A DNA stretch of 14,694 nucleotides, from contig CAQWMM010000045.1 of the NCBI GenBank assembly GCA_948907985.1, positions 1-14,694 on the forward strand. Direction: 5' to 3'. Under the pieces are notes generated by a model that was not told where the DNA came from, searched no databases, and was given only the letters and a program-made list of their open reading frames with translations. A program made the position numbers and the translations under genes. Shown in pieces: positions 1-6,869 of this stretch. Numbering within the stretch: the first letter of the stretch is position 1; every line of letters starts with the position of its first letter. The stretch comes from an uncultured Bacillota bacterium. Its GTDB lineage: Bacteria > Bacillota > Dehalobacteriia > UBA4068 > UBA4997.

Positions 1-271
1 TGGGGCCGGCCACGCCGTTAGCGCCGGTGGGGCCGGTCGGGCCGGTGGCCCCGGTCGCGCCGTCTGCGCCAGTCGCGCCGGTGATACCTCGCGGGCCGGT
101 GGCTCCGGTTGCGCCGGTTGCACCGGTCGGGCCGGTGGCTCCGGTAGCTCCGGTCGCGCCGGTTGCACCGCATCCCGTACAGCCTGTGGGCCGGCAGCCG
201 CAATTATCTCCATCTGTGCAATTACAGCCACAGGGATTTAACGGATTGAAACAGTTAAAATATCTATTCAT
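1..271 (-). CDS. Collagen-like GXT-repeat protein with cysteine-rich N-terminus (partial, runs off the window)
   Basis: The minus strand from the ATG at 269-271 stays open to the window edge (90 complete codons; the C-terminus is missing). Residues 1-34 hold eight cysteines (7, 14, 16, 18, 24, 26, 31, 34) and no signal peptide. From about residue 30 the protein is uninterrupted Gly-X-Y triplets, mostly GAT and GPT, with a few variants (PRG, ITG, ADG, ANG, VAG). Such threonine-rich collagen-like repeats are known in Firmicute surface and exosporium filament proteins of the BclA type, where they form triple helices and often carry O-glycans. The cysteines could cross-link or anchor the filament; that is inference. 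A perfect AGGAGG (283-288) lies 11 nt upstream of the ATG and fixes the start. It is separated from the upstream kinase gene by a terminator, so it is probably transcribed on its own. I saw no convincing sigma-A promoter. Confidence 0.85.
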   Translation of the reverse strand, partial: MNRYFNCFNPLNPCGCNCTDGDNCGCRPTGCTGCGATGATGATGATGPTGATGATGATGPRGITGATGADGATGATGPTGPTGANGVAGP

Positions 272-338
272 AATTAATATTACCTCCTGATTGTAATGCC
301 CGAATCTTAATTTCAGGCTTAATACAATATATGAGGAG

Positions 339-392
339 GCCGGGCGAGCCGCCACAGCTTTGTCTGATTTTTTTAAGCTGCCTGCGCCCGGC
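339..392. repeat. GC-rich inverted repeat in the leader of the collagen-like gene
   Basis: An 8-bp perfect inverted repeat (339-346 GCCGGGCG with 385-392 CGCCCGGC) encloses a second one (355-360 CAGCTT with 375-380 AAGCTG). Together they could form one interrupted hairpin between the kinase terminator and the collagen-like gene. On the plus strand a run of seven T occurs inside the loop, not after the stem, so it is not a standard terminator. The rest of the 272-459 gap holds the AGGAGG site, the terminator at 398-429 and no gene. Confidence 0.4.
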
Positions 393-397
393 TGCAC

Positions 398-429
398 AAA
401 AGGCCGCCCTCACCCGGAGAGCGGCCTTT
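398..429 (-). terminator. Intrinsic terminator after the hybrid histidine kinase
   Basis: The arms AAAGGCCGC and GCGGCCTTT (with inner CTC/GAG pairing and one mismatch) form a strong hairpin 30 bp after the kinase stop. On the minus strand the stem is followed by TTTTGTG. The opposite strand has TTTATATTATTT after the stem, so it may work in both directions. Confidence 0.75.
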
Positions 430-459
430 ATATTATTTAGCCAATTCAGCCAATTAAGT

Positions 460-2079
460 TTATTTACTAATCAGTTCATTAATAGTCTGGCGCAGCAGCG
501 GCAGATCCATGGGCTTCAACAGATGAGCATTAATGCCGCAAAGACGGGAACGCTGCTGGTCCGCCTCCGAAACCTGCGCCGAAAGCGCAATAATCGGCAG
601 GTTGGCCACCCGGGGATCTGGCAAAGCCCTGATCTCCTGCGCCGCCTGCCAGCCGTCCATCACCGGCATTTGTAAATCCAGCAGCACCAGGTCAAAATCG
701 CCGGGCGACGACGCCTGCATAATTTCCACCGCCCGCTGACCATTTTCCACCGCCTGCACAACAAAGCCCATGCGCTGCAAAATTTCAGTTTCAATCTCCC
801 GGTTAATCTCGTTATCTTCCACCAACAAAATGCACTGCTGGCTCTTTGGCTTCAACTCCGGCTCCTGGGGGCGCAGATTCAGCTTAACCGTAAAAGTACT
901 GCCCCGGCCGAGTTCACTCTGCACCTCTATCTGGCCGTCCAACAACTCCGCCAGGCTCTGGGATATGGAAAGGCCCAGGCCCATAGCGTTGATGCCGCTC
1001 TGCGTAGAGTTCTTAACCCGAACGAACGGTTCAAAAATGCGGGCCAAATCCTCCTGGCTAATACCAATGCCGGTATCGCGCAAGACAAAGCGATAGACAG
1101 GGCAGCCCTCCGGCTGCGGCTCCTCCAGCGCCGAGAACCAAATCTGCCCGCCGGCGGGGGTATAGGTTACGGCGTTCTCCAACAGGTGCAGCAAAAGCTG
1201 TTTCAGCTTGATGATATCCGTATAAACTTTGCAGTGATCCAGCTTTTGCCAATCCAGGCATAGATTGATTCGTTTATCCTGCACCCGCGTTTGCAGCGCC
1301 CCGGCCACCTCCTGCATCAGGGAGGGCAGATTGCAGGGCTTTTCGTCAATATCGGTTTTAGCCGAAAGCGCCGACACCGCCAGAACCTTTTCAATCATAT
1401 CCAAAAGCTGACGGCTCGAGGCCTCCACCTGCTCCAAATACTCCAGCAGTTCGGCCTGATTATCCAAATTCATCTTAGCCAGAGAAGTGAAACCAAAAAT
1501 GGCGTTAAGCGGCGTGCGCATATCATGGCTCATATTAGAAAGGAAAGTGTTTTTGCTTTCAATGGCCAATCTGGCTCTTTTCAGTGATTCGGCCAGAATA
1601 CGGTTTTTTTCTTCCAGCATTTGGTCGTGTTTTTCAGTGGCGTCGCCCAAAAAGACATAAAAAATATCGCCCAAAGCCTGCGTATGCACAAAATGGCCAT
1701 AATCTTCAATCCAGCGGATTTCACCGTCGCGGCGGCGAATACGGTATTCCACATAGTCCAGGTCAAACTGGCTGGCTTCAATCTGGCGGTAGATGCTGGC
1801 CTCCACCTCGTCCAAATCCTCCGGGTGTACCAGCCCCCGAAAGGAATTGTTAGTATGCTCCCGAAATTCCTCCATGCTATCACACTGAAAAATGCGCAAC
1901 AAGCCGCGGTTAGCATAAACAATCTCTTCGCCCCGATCGGCATAATAAATCAAAAAGCCGCCCGGCATTTCGTCCATCAGTTTCATAAAAACTGCCGTCA
2001 TCATCGCCGCTTGGCCGTCCCCCTGCTGCCCGGCACATAGAGCCTGCAAAATTTGCTCCACACCCTCATATTGGTTCAT
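460..2079 (-). CDS. Soluble PAS-containing hybrid histidine kinase with C-terminal receiver
   Basis: 539 aa from the chosen ATG. Domains in order: PAS sensor (about 32-150; WIEDYGHF and FLGDATEK resemble PAS/PAC ends), a short coiled helix (about 150-178), HisKA with phospho-acceptor His185 in SHDMRTPLN, HATPase (N box near 301-305 ENAVT, G1 DTGIGI 335-340, G2 MGLGLSIS 366-373), then a receiver domain (about 416-538) with acidic residues at 421-422, phospho-acceptor Asp468 in LLDLQMPVMDG, and Lys522. There is no signal peptide or membrane helix, so it should be cytoplasmic and sense an internal ligand or redox state through PAS; the signal is not readable here. Both catalytic and receiver residues look intact. 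The reading frame extends to 2139, but that start would lie at the predicted transcript start (TATAAT at 2148-2153). The ATG at 2077-2079 has an upstream AGGAAAG and is preferred. The output partner is not in the window. Confidence 0.9.
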   Translation of the reverse strand: MNQYEGVEQILQALCAGQQGDGQAAMMTAVFMKLMDEMPGGFLIYYADRGEEIVYANRGLLRIFQCDSMEEFREHTNNSFRGLVHPEDLDEVEASIYRQIEASQFDLDYVEYRIRRRDGEIRWIEDYGHFVHTQALGDIFYVFLGDATEKHDQMLEEKNRILAESLKRARLAIESKNTFLSNMSHDMRTPLNAIFGFTSLAKMNLDNQAELLEYLEQVEASSRQLLDMIEKVLAVSALSAKTDIDEKPCNLPSLMQEVAGALQTRVQDKRINLCLDWQKLDHCKVYTDIIKLKQLLLHLLENAVTYTPAGGQIWFSALEEPQPEGCPVYRFVLRDTGIGISQEDLARIFEPFVRVKNSTQSGINAMGLGLSISQSLAELLDGQIEVQSELGRGSTFTVKLNLRPQEPELKPKSQQCILLVEDNEINREIETEILQRMGFVVQAVENGQRAVEIMQASSPGDFDLVLLDLQMPVMDGWQAAQEIRALPDPRVANLPIIALSAQVSEADQQRSRLCGINAHLLKPMDLPLLRQTINELISK

Positions 2080-2147
2080 GCTAACATCCACTTTCCTATG
2101 GTAAAATTTTATCCTGCACGTCTGGCTTAACTTCATCATGTATTCAC

Positions 2148-2159
2148 ATTATACCATAG
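2148..2159 (-). promoter_or_regulatory. Extended -10 promoter element in repeat subunit A, likely for the histidine kinase
   Basis: The minus strand reads TGGTATAAT, a perfect extended -10 (TGnTATAAT), with TATAAT at 2148-2153. At 17 bp upstream the hexamer is GTGAAA, a poor -35, so activity would rest on the extended -10. The predicted start is near 2141, giving a leader of about 60 nt before the kinase ATG at 2079. The same element recurs in subunits B, C and D. Confidence 0.55.
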
Positions 2160-2260
2160 GGACAAGGTTATTTCACCTTATTTTACAGATTACACTATGG
2201 TATTTGTTCAACATCAGCTCTGCCTGCGTCTTTCAGACTTGGCAATCGCTGTGTATTCAC

Positions 2261-2289
2261 ATTATACCATAGAATAAAAAAAAGTGCAA
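2261..2289 (-). promoter_or_regulatory. Sigma-A-like promoter in repeat subunit B
   Basis: TTGCAC (2284-2289 on the minus strand), a 17-bp spacer and TATAAT (2261-2266) with an upstream TGG give a near-consensus promoter that also has the extended -10. It points toward the histidine kinase. The -35 box is at the same time the 3' arm of the terminator hairpin in this subunit. Confidence 0.6.
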
Positions 2290-2308
2290 CTAATTTTACA
2301 GATTGCAC
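2276..2308 (-). terminator. Intrinsic terminator formed by repeat subunit B
   Basis: On the minus strand GTGCAA, a 13-nt loop and TTGCAC are followed by eight T (2276-2283). This could stop read-through from the ECF operon before transcription restarts from the overlapping promoter. Subunit D keeps the TTGCAC-T8 half but has lost the partner arm, so D should not terminate. Confidence 0.5.
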
Positions 2309-2483
2309 TATGGTATTTGTTCACAAGCGGCTCTGTCTTCGCCTACGGCTCGCCACTCGCCGATGTTCACATTATACCATAGGGACAAGGTTATTTCACC
2401 TTATTTTACAGATTGCACTATGGTATTTGTTCAACATCAGCTCTGCCTGCGTCCTGCGGACTTGGCAATCGCTGTGTATTCAC

Positions 2484-2512
2484 ATTATACCATAGAATAA
2501 AAAAAAGTGCAA
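2484..2512 (-). promoter_or_regulatory. Sigma-A-like promoter in truncated repeat subunit D
   Basis: Same arrangement as subunit B: TTGCAC (2507-2512), 17-bp spacer, TATAAT (2484-2489), extended by TGG. It would transcribe through the whole repeat array toward the kinase. Confidence 0.5.
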
Positions 2513-2556
2513 CCAATTTTACAGTTTGAGAGCGGCGAATAAACAAGTATTTAAAC

Positions 2557-5217
2557 TCACTCCACCAAACCGTATTTAACCTTAATCCGGTCAAGCTTCT
2601 CCAGCATCGGCTCCGCGGCCAACCACAGAAAAATCGCCGTCGCCGCCCCGTGCACGCAATCCATCGGGAAACCGGTAATCAGATAGCTTATCAGCACCGC
2701 CCAGCTAAAATCACCGCCATAAAGCAGAGCCCAACTGCTGTTAATAATACCGCCGTAAACCAGCACCGCCGCCAAAGCTCCAAAGATACACAGGGAAATC
2801 CGACTACGCCTAAGCCAGCCCTTGCGGAACAGCACGCCAGCCAAAAAACCGATTATCCCCATACAAAACATCTGCCAGGGCGTCCACGGCCCCTGCGAAA
2901 GCAGCATATTAGATACCAGCATGGTCAGCGCGCCCACCAAAAAGCCGGCCTCGCCGCCAAAAGCCACGCCGGCCACAATCGTCAAGGCCATCACCGGCTT
3001 AAACTGCGGCAGCATAAAGAAAGCCGCCCGCCCGGCCACGCCAATAGCGCACAGCACCGCAATCAGCACCAATTCCCTGGCCTGCGGCCTGCGCCCCTCA
3101 AACACCAAAAAGAACGGCAGCATACATTCCAACAACACCAGCATCATAATAAAATAATATTTGCTGTTCTGCAAGTAATACACGCCCACAAACAAAGTCA
3201 GCGGTATCAGCAGCAATATCATCACCGCCGCCGCTATGGTGCGTTTGGCTAAACGCCGCTTTCCTTTAGCCACCTGCAACACACCGCCCGCCGGCGGAGC
3301 CGAGCGCCGCCCCACAGCCAGCGAAAACACCAGCATAGCCGCCACAAACAGCAAAGTGTCGCCTGCCGTGCTATATGCTGCCACAGACAAACCGTCAGCC
3401 GTAATAATACTGCTTAAATCGGTATTGCATATTGCCTTAATAAATATCGCCGCAGCGGCAATGCCGGAAAGTCCGGCCAATATTTTACGCCACCAGGGCA
3501 GCTTCGGCGGCTGCCAGTCCGCACTGCCGGCCTCCGGCTCCGGCAAACGCCAGCCGTCGGCCACCGCCAAAGGAACCTTGGCCGGGCTTTCACCGCCGCA
3601 AACGGCAATCAAATCCTCCGCCGTAACCGCCTGCGGCACAACGCCTCTGGCCATGCGGTTAGCCGCCGTGGTGTAAAAGCTGTTGCCGGAAAAGAACCGC
3701 CGCGGCCCTGCCTCCGTCACCACGCCGCCGTCAAAAAACAGAGCGCAGCGGTGGGCATAGGACGCGCAAAACTCCACATCGTGGCTCACCATCAGTATGG
3801 TAACCCCCCTGGCCAACACGGTTTGCAAAATCTCGGCCAAAGCATGCTTAAACTCGGCGTCCAGCCCCTTGGTCGGTTCGTCCAGCAACAAAATATCCGG
3901 GGCCAGCAGCAGCACCTTAGCCAATGCCGCCCTCTGCTGTTCGCCGCCGGAAAGGTCGTAAGGGTGCCTGTCCAACAGTTCCGTCAGGCGGCAAAGCTGC
4001 ACCACGCCGGCCACGTTCTGCTCCTTGGCCTGCTGGCTCAACCTGCGCCCCTGCAATATCTCAAATAAATCCTCGCGTACTGTTTTTTTCACAAACAGGG
4101 TTTGCGGATTTTGCGGCAGCACGCCCACGCTGCCTTTGATCAGCACCTCGCCCCGATAAGGCTTGAGCAGCCCGGCCAACAGTTTCAGGCTGGTGGTTTT
4201 GCCGGTGCCATTGCCGCCCAGCAGCGCCAGCAGCTCGCCTTTTTGCACCTGCAAATTAAGCCCCTTCACCACGTCCGGCAGTTCCCGGTCATATTTAAAC
4301 CACAAATCCGCCGCCTTGATAACTGGTTCTTTAGGATATGTATAAACCGGCTCTGCCGGCAGCAAATCCGGCTGCATTTGCCCGGCAATCTGCTCCAGCC
4401 ATTGCCGGCCCTCCGCCACCGTAACCGGGCAGACTGCGGGCCTCTCCGCCGGCGTGGCCGCCCAAACGCGCATTGGCGTGGGCATCGCCAAAAACATATT
4501 GTGTCCCATTGTCTTCAGGCTTGCGCCCACCTCCGCCGGCCGCCCGGTACAGATAAGCCGCCCCCTGTCCAGCACCGCAACCCGGCTGGCCAGCGGAAAA
4601 GCCTCCTCCAGCCGGTGCTCCGTCAGGATTACGCTGACGCCCAACTCCCGGTTAATTTTGCCCACCGTGGCCAGAAAATCCGCCGCGGCAATCGGGTCCA
4701 GCTGAGAAGTAGGCTCGTCCAAAATCAGCAAATCCGGCTGCATAACCATAATGGAGGCCAAATTCAAAAGCTGCTTTTGGCCGCCGGAAAGTTCTGTCAC
4801 ATTTTTGTAAAACCAATTCTGAATACCAAAGTAAGAGGCCATCTCCGCCACCCGGCGGCGAATGGTAGGCGTATCCAAACCCAAACTCTCCAGGCCAAAG
4901 GCCAGCTCATGCCAAACCTTATCCGTAACAATCTGGTTATCCGGCGATTGCTGCACAAAGCCAATCCGGGCGCTTTGCTCACGCTGGTCAATTTCGGCCA
5001 GCGGCCGGCCCGCAAAACAGATTTCCCCCTGCCGCTCCCCGTGCGGAGCCAACACCGTTTTCAAGTGCCGCAGCAACGTAGATTTGCCGCAGCCGGAGGG
5101 GCCGCACAGCACCAGAAATTCGCCCCGGCCCACGCTTAAATCAACGTCTGTCAGCGTCAGCCGTTTCTGCTCCGGATAGGCAAAGCTGAAACGCCTAATT
5201 TGCAATATATTTTCCAT
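2557..5217 (-). CDS. ECF transporter fusion: two EcfA-type ATPase domains plus membrane S component
   Basis: 886 aa. The first ATPase has Walker A GPSGCGKST (39-47), a Q-loop near 90, signature LSGGQKQ (143-149), Walker B LLILDEP (163-169) and H-loop His201. The second has GGNGTGKTT (334-342), signature LSGGEQQ (422-428), LLLDEP (443-448) and the SHD switch (478-480). Residues about 575-705 carry hydrophobic segments (near 577-597, 620-637, 658-680, 687-706). From about 712 follows a typical S-component region (ARELVLIAVL, FKPVMALTIVAGVAFGGEAG, GPWTPWQM) with about five more helices to 870. ECF systems pair two ATPases, a T subunit and a substrate-binding S subunit, normally as separate proteins; here A, A and S are one chain. 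ecfT lies upstream in the same operon. The start ATG has only a weak AGG-type site 24 bp after the PP-loop gene, suggesting translational coupling. The substrate is probably a corrinoid, judged from neighbours. Confidence 0.88.
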   Translation of the reverse strand: MENILQIRRFSFAYPEQKRLTLTDVDLSVGRGEFLVLCGPSGCGKSTLLRHLKTVLAPHGERQGEICFAGRPLAEIDQREQSARIGFVQQSPDNQIVTDKVWHELAFGLESLGLDTPTIRRRVAEMASYFGIQNWFYKNVTELSGGQKQLLNLASIMVMQPDLLILDEPTSQLDPIAAADFLATVGKINRELGVSVILTEHRLEEAFPLASRVAVLDRGRLICTGRPAEVGASLKTMGHNMFLAMPTPMRVWAATPAERPAVCPVTVAEGRQWLEQIAGQMQPDLLPAEPVYTYPKEPVIKAADLWFKYDRELPDVVKGLNLQVQKGELLALLGGNGTGKTTSLKLLAGLLKPYRGEVLIKGSVGVLPQNPQTLFVKKTVREDLFEILQGRRLSQQAKEQNVAGVVQLCRLTELLDRHPYDLSGGEQQRAALAKVLLLAPDILLLDEPTKGLDAEFKHALAEILQTVLARGVTILMVSHDVEFCASYAHRCALFFDGGVVTEAGPRRFFSGNSFYTTAANRMARGVVPQAVTAEDLIAVCGGESPAKVPLAVADGWRLPEPEAGSADWQPPKLPWWRKILAGLSGIAAAAIFIKAICNTDLSSIITADGLSVAAYSTAGDTLLFVAAMLVFSLAVGRRSAPPAGGVLQVAKGKRRLAKRTIAAAVMILLLIPLTLFVGVYYLQNSKYYFIMMLVLLECMLPFFLVFEGRRPQARELVLIAVLCAIGVAGRAAFFMLPQFKPVMALTIVAGVAFGGEAGFLVGALTMLVSNMLLSQGPWTPWQMFCMGIIGFLAGVLFRKGWLRRSRISLCIFGALAAVLVYGGIINSSWALLYGGDFSWAVLISYLITGFPMDCVHGAATAIFLWLAAEPMLEKLDRIKVKYGLVE

Positions 5218-5241
5218 TATTTTACCTGTTTCCCGAATATT

Positions 5242-5883
5242 TTATAAAATATCAATAAAAGCATAATCGCCGGACTCCAACAGCTCGCCCAACTTAAATT
5301 CTAAAGGCCGCCGAAAAACCGGCCCGTCCACTGCCAGCGTGTGATACTCGCCGTTTTCGCCGCAAACGTCTACGCCAGCCGCCTGCATAACGGCAACGGC
5401 CTGCTCGTCTAAACAGCGGCCCAACAGAGAGGTTGGCAAAAGCCGGCGGTTCACGCTTTTAATCAAACAGCAATAGCCCAGAGCCAATAATTCCTGCACC
5501 AAGGCCGCGCGCCCCTGCTGCCAGAGCGGAAAACAAGCCGCCAGCCCCGCCGCCCGGCAGCGTTCTTCCTCCCAGCAGCGATTTTCAGCAATATCAATAT
5601 CGCCAAAACAAACGGCCTCCGCCCCCATTGCTTTAGCTTGCAGCAACCCGGCCTCAAAGGCCTGCGCATAATCCGCACCGTTCGTCGGGCAAAGCAGCAG
5701 CAACAACCCCAGGGCCTCCGCATAACGCTGCAACATTGCTTTATCCGCCCCGTGAAAGTAGGAACGCTCCGCTGCCGCATTAAAGCAGACCACCAGACAA
5801 ACCGCCTCGTGGCCCTGCGCCAGCATTTTATGCAGAGCCAGCGTGCTGTCCTTGCCGCAGCTGTAAGACATGGCAAACTTCAT
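5242..5883 (-). CDS. DUF71/Dph6-like PP-loop ATP pyrophosphatase, probable B12-salvage type
   Basis: 213 aa. The N-terminal PP-loop is SYSCGKDS (residues 6-13), which binds ATP for adenylation. The family hallmark near the C-terminus is CGENGEYHTLAVDGPVF (174-190), with a GDI motif at 94-96. These identify COG2102/DUF71, whose eukaryotic and archaeal members are diphthine-ammonia ligases (Dph6). Bacteria do not make diphthamide. A published comparative-genomics study of the family predicted that a bacterial subgroup acts in B12 salvage. Placement between an EcfT gene and the ECF ATPase/S fusion fits that reading. The actual reaction (amidation of a corrinoid or amide intermediate) is inference. 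Its ATG overlaps the stop of the upstream TIM-barrel gene as ATGA, so the two are translationally coupled. Confidence 0.8.
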   Translation of the reverse strand: MKFAMSYSCGKDSTLALHKMLAQGHEAVCLVVCFNAAAERSYFHGADKAMLQRYAEALGLLLLLCPTNGADYAQAFEAGLLQAKAMGAEAVCFGDIDIAENRCWEEERCRAAGLAACFPLWQQGRAALVQELLALGYCCLIKSVNRRLLPTSLLGRCLDEQAVAVMQAAGVDVCGENGEYHTLAVDGPVFRRPLEFKLGELLESGDYAFIDIL

Positions 5884-6869
5884 AGCAACCCACCCCTTTT
5901 TAGTAAGCCCTTTTGCCGGGCCACCATTTTATGCCGCTCAGCCCGGCTGTTAGCGTTAAACTCGTGTGTCAGATAAGCCGGGTTAATCCGCGCCACCACT
6001 GGCAAAATTGCCTCGTCCGTCCAGGGCAGATGCTGGTCAATTTGCAGCACCTGATGATAGCAATAAGCGGATTGTCCATAATAGCCGGTATGCTCCCACC
6101 ACTTGGGCAGTTCGCCGATATGCCCCTTAACAAATGCCCCGCTCAGCGAATAATGCAAGTGCACGCCGCGCACCGCCTGAGCCAGGCTGCCGTGCTTATC
6201 CAGCATCGCTTGCACATAAGCCGCGCCCTGCGCCTGGGTTTGCAAATCATGGTTGCAGTTCATCAAATGCCCCACATCCAGCATAATCCCCTTGCGCGGA
6301 TAATTAATGCCCTCCAGCAGCCGGGCGGTTTCGGCCGGCTCCGTAAAGGTGAAGCCCGGCCACCATTGATTTTCCACCAGAAATTCCCAGGGCGCGTCGG
6401 CGGCGTAATCGGCCAGCAAGGCGTTAATAACCTCCAAGGCCGCGTCGATAACCTCCGCGTTGCGGTGCTGCCATTGGTAGGTCAGCCCCTCTGCCAGCGA
6501 CACGTCGGAAACGTGAAACACCAGATAATGCGGCCGCAGCCGCTCCGCTCTGGCCAAATCCTCCTGATAGCGGCGCAGCAGACAGTCCGGCCCCCAGCCG
6601 CCGTAATGCTCAAAGGCAACCGCCATACTGCCAAACTTATTTTTCACTGTCGTCTGCCGGTTGCGGTACATATCCAGCCAATCCGGGAAAAAGGTCAGGT
6701 GATAGCCCTGCGCCAGCCCCTCCGGCAAATCCGCCGGTATATCCTCACCGGCCCAGATAGCCTCAATGCCGGCGCAGCCCAAAGCCGCCGCCTCCTTTTG
6801 CAGCTTGGGCCAGCCGCCGTATTCCGCCAGAATTTCACCTAACAGAGGCAGATTAAAGGTTTGCAGCAT
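5880..6869 (-). CDS. TIM-barrel protein of the sugar-phosphate isomerase/epimerase (AP endonuclease 2-like) type
   Basis: 329 aa. Strand-end motifs typical of xylose-isomerase-like TIM barrels: GIEAIW (34-39), GYHLTFF (55-61), YLVFHVSDV (115-123), FLVENQ (163-168), GIMLDVGHLMN (194-204), VRGVHLHYSL (233-242) and a late LTHEFNA. Glu166, Asp198, a His of HLH (237/239) and the late Glu would form the usual divalent-metal site of this superfamily. No close family is recognised, so the substrate is unknown. It overlaps ecfT by 17 bp and the DUF71-like gene by 4 bp, so it is firmly part of the operon. A role on the sugar of the corrinoid nucleotide loop, or on another ribosyl intermediate, is speculation from context. 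A GGGAGGGGG tract sits just upstream of the ATG, within the end of ecfT. Confidence 0.8.
   Translation of the reverse strand: MLQTFNLPLLGEILAEYGGWPKLQKEAAALGCAGIEAIWAGEDIPADLPEGLAQGYHLTFFPDWLDMYRNRQTTVKNKFGSMAVAFEHYGGWGPDCLLRRYQEDLARAERLRPHYLVFHVSDVSLAEGLTYQWQHRNAEVIDAALEVINALLADYAADAPWEFLVENQWWPGFTFTEPAETARLLEGINYPRKGIMLDVGHLMNCNHDLQTQAQGAAYVQAMLDKHGSLAQAVRGVHLHYSLSGAFVKGHIGELPKWWEHTGYYGQSAYCYHQVLQIDQHLPWTDEAILPVVARINPAYLTHEFNANSRAERHKMVARQKGLLKRGGLL

Larger units (their letters stand above)
2143..2526. repeat. Tandem repeat array: 223-bp period, each built of two ~110-bp subunits
   Basis: Copy 1 is 2143-2365 and partial copy 2 is 2366-about 2526. The subunits start at 2143 (A), 2256 (B), 2366 (C) and 2479 (D). 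Each begins with TTCACATTATACCATAG. A, B and C end with CTATGGTATTTGTTC, giving 9-bp inverted ends (ATACCATAG/CTATGGTAT) around a 30-40 bp centre. D lacks the right end. A and C share one centre (GACAAGGTTATTTCACC), B and D another (an A-run then GTGCAA). Spacers 1 (2211-2255) and 3 (2433-2478) are nearly identical; spacer 2 (2323-2365) differs. This fills the gap between the ECF operon and the kinase, and no gene is visible in it. Lengths and internal duplication do not fit CRISPR. Confidence 0.9.

Noticed and set aside
27..290. Plus-strand proline/valine-rich open frame (MGPVGPVAPVAP...)
   Set aside because: It is the antisense of the collagen-like repeats; the minus strand has the AGGAGG site and the sensible protein.
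2303..2500. Small plus-strand frames of 61-65 codons in the repeat array
   Set aside because: They arise from repeated sequence, have no ribosome site and overlap promoter and terminator structures.
2143..2526. CRISPR array
   Set aside because: Units of about 67 bp with internal inverted repeats, and spacers 1 and 3 nearly identical; no cas genes. It is a tandem duplication.
4102..5139. 345-codon plus-strand open frame and other long plus-strand frames
   Set aside because: They lie fully antisense to the ECF ATPase domains with intact motifs; their composition (His, Gln, Arg and Pro rich) is typical of GC-rich shadows.
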